Assembly: GCA_023388495.1 (NCBI GenBank)
Contig: JAEWGC010000012.1
Location: 1 to 32,686 of the forward strand
DNA length: 32,686 nucleotides
Origin: Bacillota bacterium
Lineage (GTDB): Bacteria > Bacillota > Clostridia > Tissierellales > Tissierellaceae
Direction of reading: 5' to 3'
Numbering within the stretch: the first letter of the stretch is position 1; every line of letters begins with the position of its first letter. The translations under genes were made by a program, and so were the position numbers. The notes beneath the pieces are model-generated. The model was not told the DNA's origin, searched no databases, and was given only the letters and a program-made list of their open reading frames with translations. Positions 31,995-32,686 of this stretch are shown here, one piece after another.

Positions 31995-32686
31995 TTAAGC
32001 TGTTACTACTATTGCGTCATATCCTTTAGATCTTAATTCATTTGCTAAAGCATCTGCATTTGATCTTACACTAAATGCACCTACTTGTACTTTGTATAGT
32101 CCTCCTACTAGAACTACTATTGGACTATAACCTTTTGATCTTAACTCATTTGCAAGATTATCAGCATTAGCTTTTACTGAGAATGCTCCTACCTGTACCT
32201 TATAAAGTGTTGCTCCACCACCATTATATGGTATTCCAAGATTCTTTAATATTCCCTTAGCTACTGCTACAGCTAAATCATCTTGTCTGTTTTTTAGGAT
32301 ATTAGCATCCTGCGAGTTAGTGATAAATGCTAATTCTACTAAAGCTGCTGGCATATTAGTTAGCCTTAAAACTGCAAAATTTGCTGTCTTTGTTCCTCTA
32401 TTTACAGTATATGCACCACTTGCAATTATACTGTCTTGTATAACTTTTGCTAGATTTGCACCTGTAGTGCTACCTGGATAACTATAAGTTTCTACTCCCT
32501 TTGCTGAAGTGTCACCAAATGCGTTACAGTGGATTGATAGGAATGCATTTGCACCAAAACTATTTGCTCTTGCAGCCCTATCTGCTAATTCTAAAAATAC
32601 ATCTGTTGTTCTGGAATAACCTACTGTTACTCCATGATTTGCTAATATCTTTCCTACCTTCAACGTTACTGATAATGCTATGTCCT
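31995..32686 (-). CDS. N-acetylmuramoyl-L-alanine amidase with two SPOR-like repeats (5' end cut by window)
   Basis: The open frame continues past the window edge: DIALSVTLKVGKIL is seen before the first possible start, so the N-terminus with the first zinc ligands is missing. The visible Amidase_3 part has YSRTTD, the zinc His of LSIHCNAF, and the catalytic Glu of ALVELAFITN. Two near-identical repeats of about 33 residues follow (LYKVQVGAFSVKANAD... and LYKVQVGAFSVRSNAD...), matching SPOR domains that bind denuded glycan. The enzyme cleaves the amide bond between MurNAc and the stem peptide. A lysin or a spore-lysis enzyme are both possible, but the holin next to it favours a phage lysin. 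Confidence 0.87.
   Translation of the reverse strand, partial: DIALSVTLKVGKILANHGVTVGYSRTTDVFLELADRAARANSFGANAFLSIHCNAFGDTSAKGVETYSYPGSTTGANLAKVIQDSIIASGAYTVNRGTKTANFAVLRLTNMPAALVELAFITNSQDANILKNRQDDLAVAVAKGILKNLGIPYNGGGATLYKVQVGAFSVKANADNLANELRSKGYSPIVVLVGGLYKVQVGAFSVRSNADALANELRSKGYDAIVVTA

Larger units (their letters stand above)
31421..32686. mobile_element. End of a sigK-intervening (skin-like) prophage element
   Basis: From the sigK break point to the window edge the genes are phage-like: a holin-type protein and a lysin-type amidase. Skin elements of other spore-formers are prophage remnants at this site and are excised by a serine recombinase (SpoIVCA type). Only the end next to the 3' half of sigK is seen; recombinase, most of the body and the 5' half of sigK would be beyond 32686. 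Confidence 0.7.

Overview
The window looks like a chromosomal segment of an anaerobic, spore-forming, low-GC Gram-positive bacterium of the class Clostridia, possibly of the Tissierella/Alkaliphilus kind (the lineage is inference). The evidence is the strongly AT-biased base composition, a complete spoIIIA operon, a sigma-K gene fragment, a YhcN-type spore lipoprotein, and type IV pilus genes without an outer-membrane secretin. Nearly every gene lies on the minus strand; only the YhcN-like lipoprotein is on plus.

Read in the transcription direction (high to low coordinates), the window has five parts. (1) 32686-31400: the end of a prophage-like element with an amidase carrying two SPOR repeats and a holin-like protein. 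It abuts the 3' half of sigK (31399-31049) at the place where skin elements split this gene in other spore-formers. (2) A convergently transcribed spore lipoprotein (30321-31010). (3) A long type IV pilus locus framed by shikimate-pathway genes: aroE, pilB, pilT, pilC, a c-di-GMP-I riboswitch, pilA, pilD, a PilX-like protein, a von Willebrand A pilin, a lectin-like giant pilin, pilM, pilN, a PilO fused to a beta-sandwich and a LysM domain, an SLH protein with a repeated N-terminal module, four more minor pilin-like genes, comFB, then aroK, aroQ and efp. (4) A small acidic protein, then the full spoIIIAA-AH operon under a probable sigma-E promoter. (5) The asp23-amaP-DUF2273-nusB-xseA-xseB-ispA housekeeping block, ending in an OLE RNA of about 600 nt with its own promoter and terminator.

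The pilus region appears to make a monoderm type IV pilus. PilB and PilT drive extension and retraction, PilC is the platform, PilM/N/O form the alignment complex, PilD processes prepilins, PilA is the major subunit, and two modular pilins carry adhesive domains. The PilO fusion (LysM) and the SLH protein provide two likely wall-binding elements. c-di-GMP may act at several levels: the riboswitch before pilA, a possible MshEN-type N-terminus on PilB, and ComFB, whose relatives bind c-di-GMP.

The most notable items are the OLE RNA, the skin-type sigK junction, the riboswitch with an apparent ON architecture, the PilO-beta-sandwich-LysM fusion, and the repeat/SLH protein of unknown role. All calls come from reading the sequence and recalling families; no database search was run.
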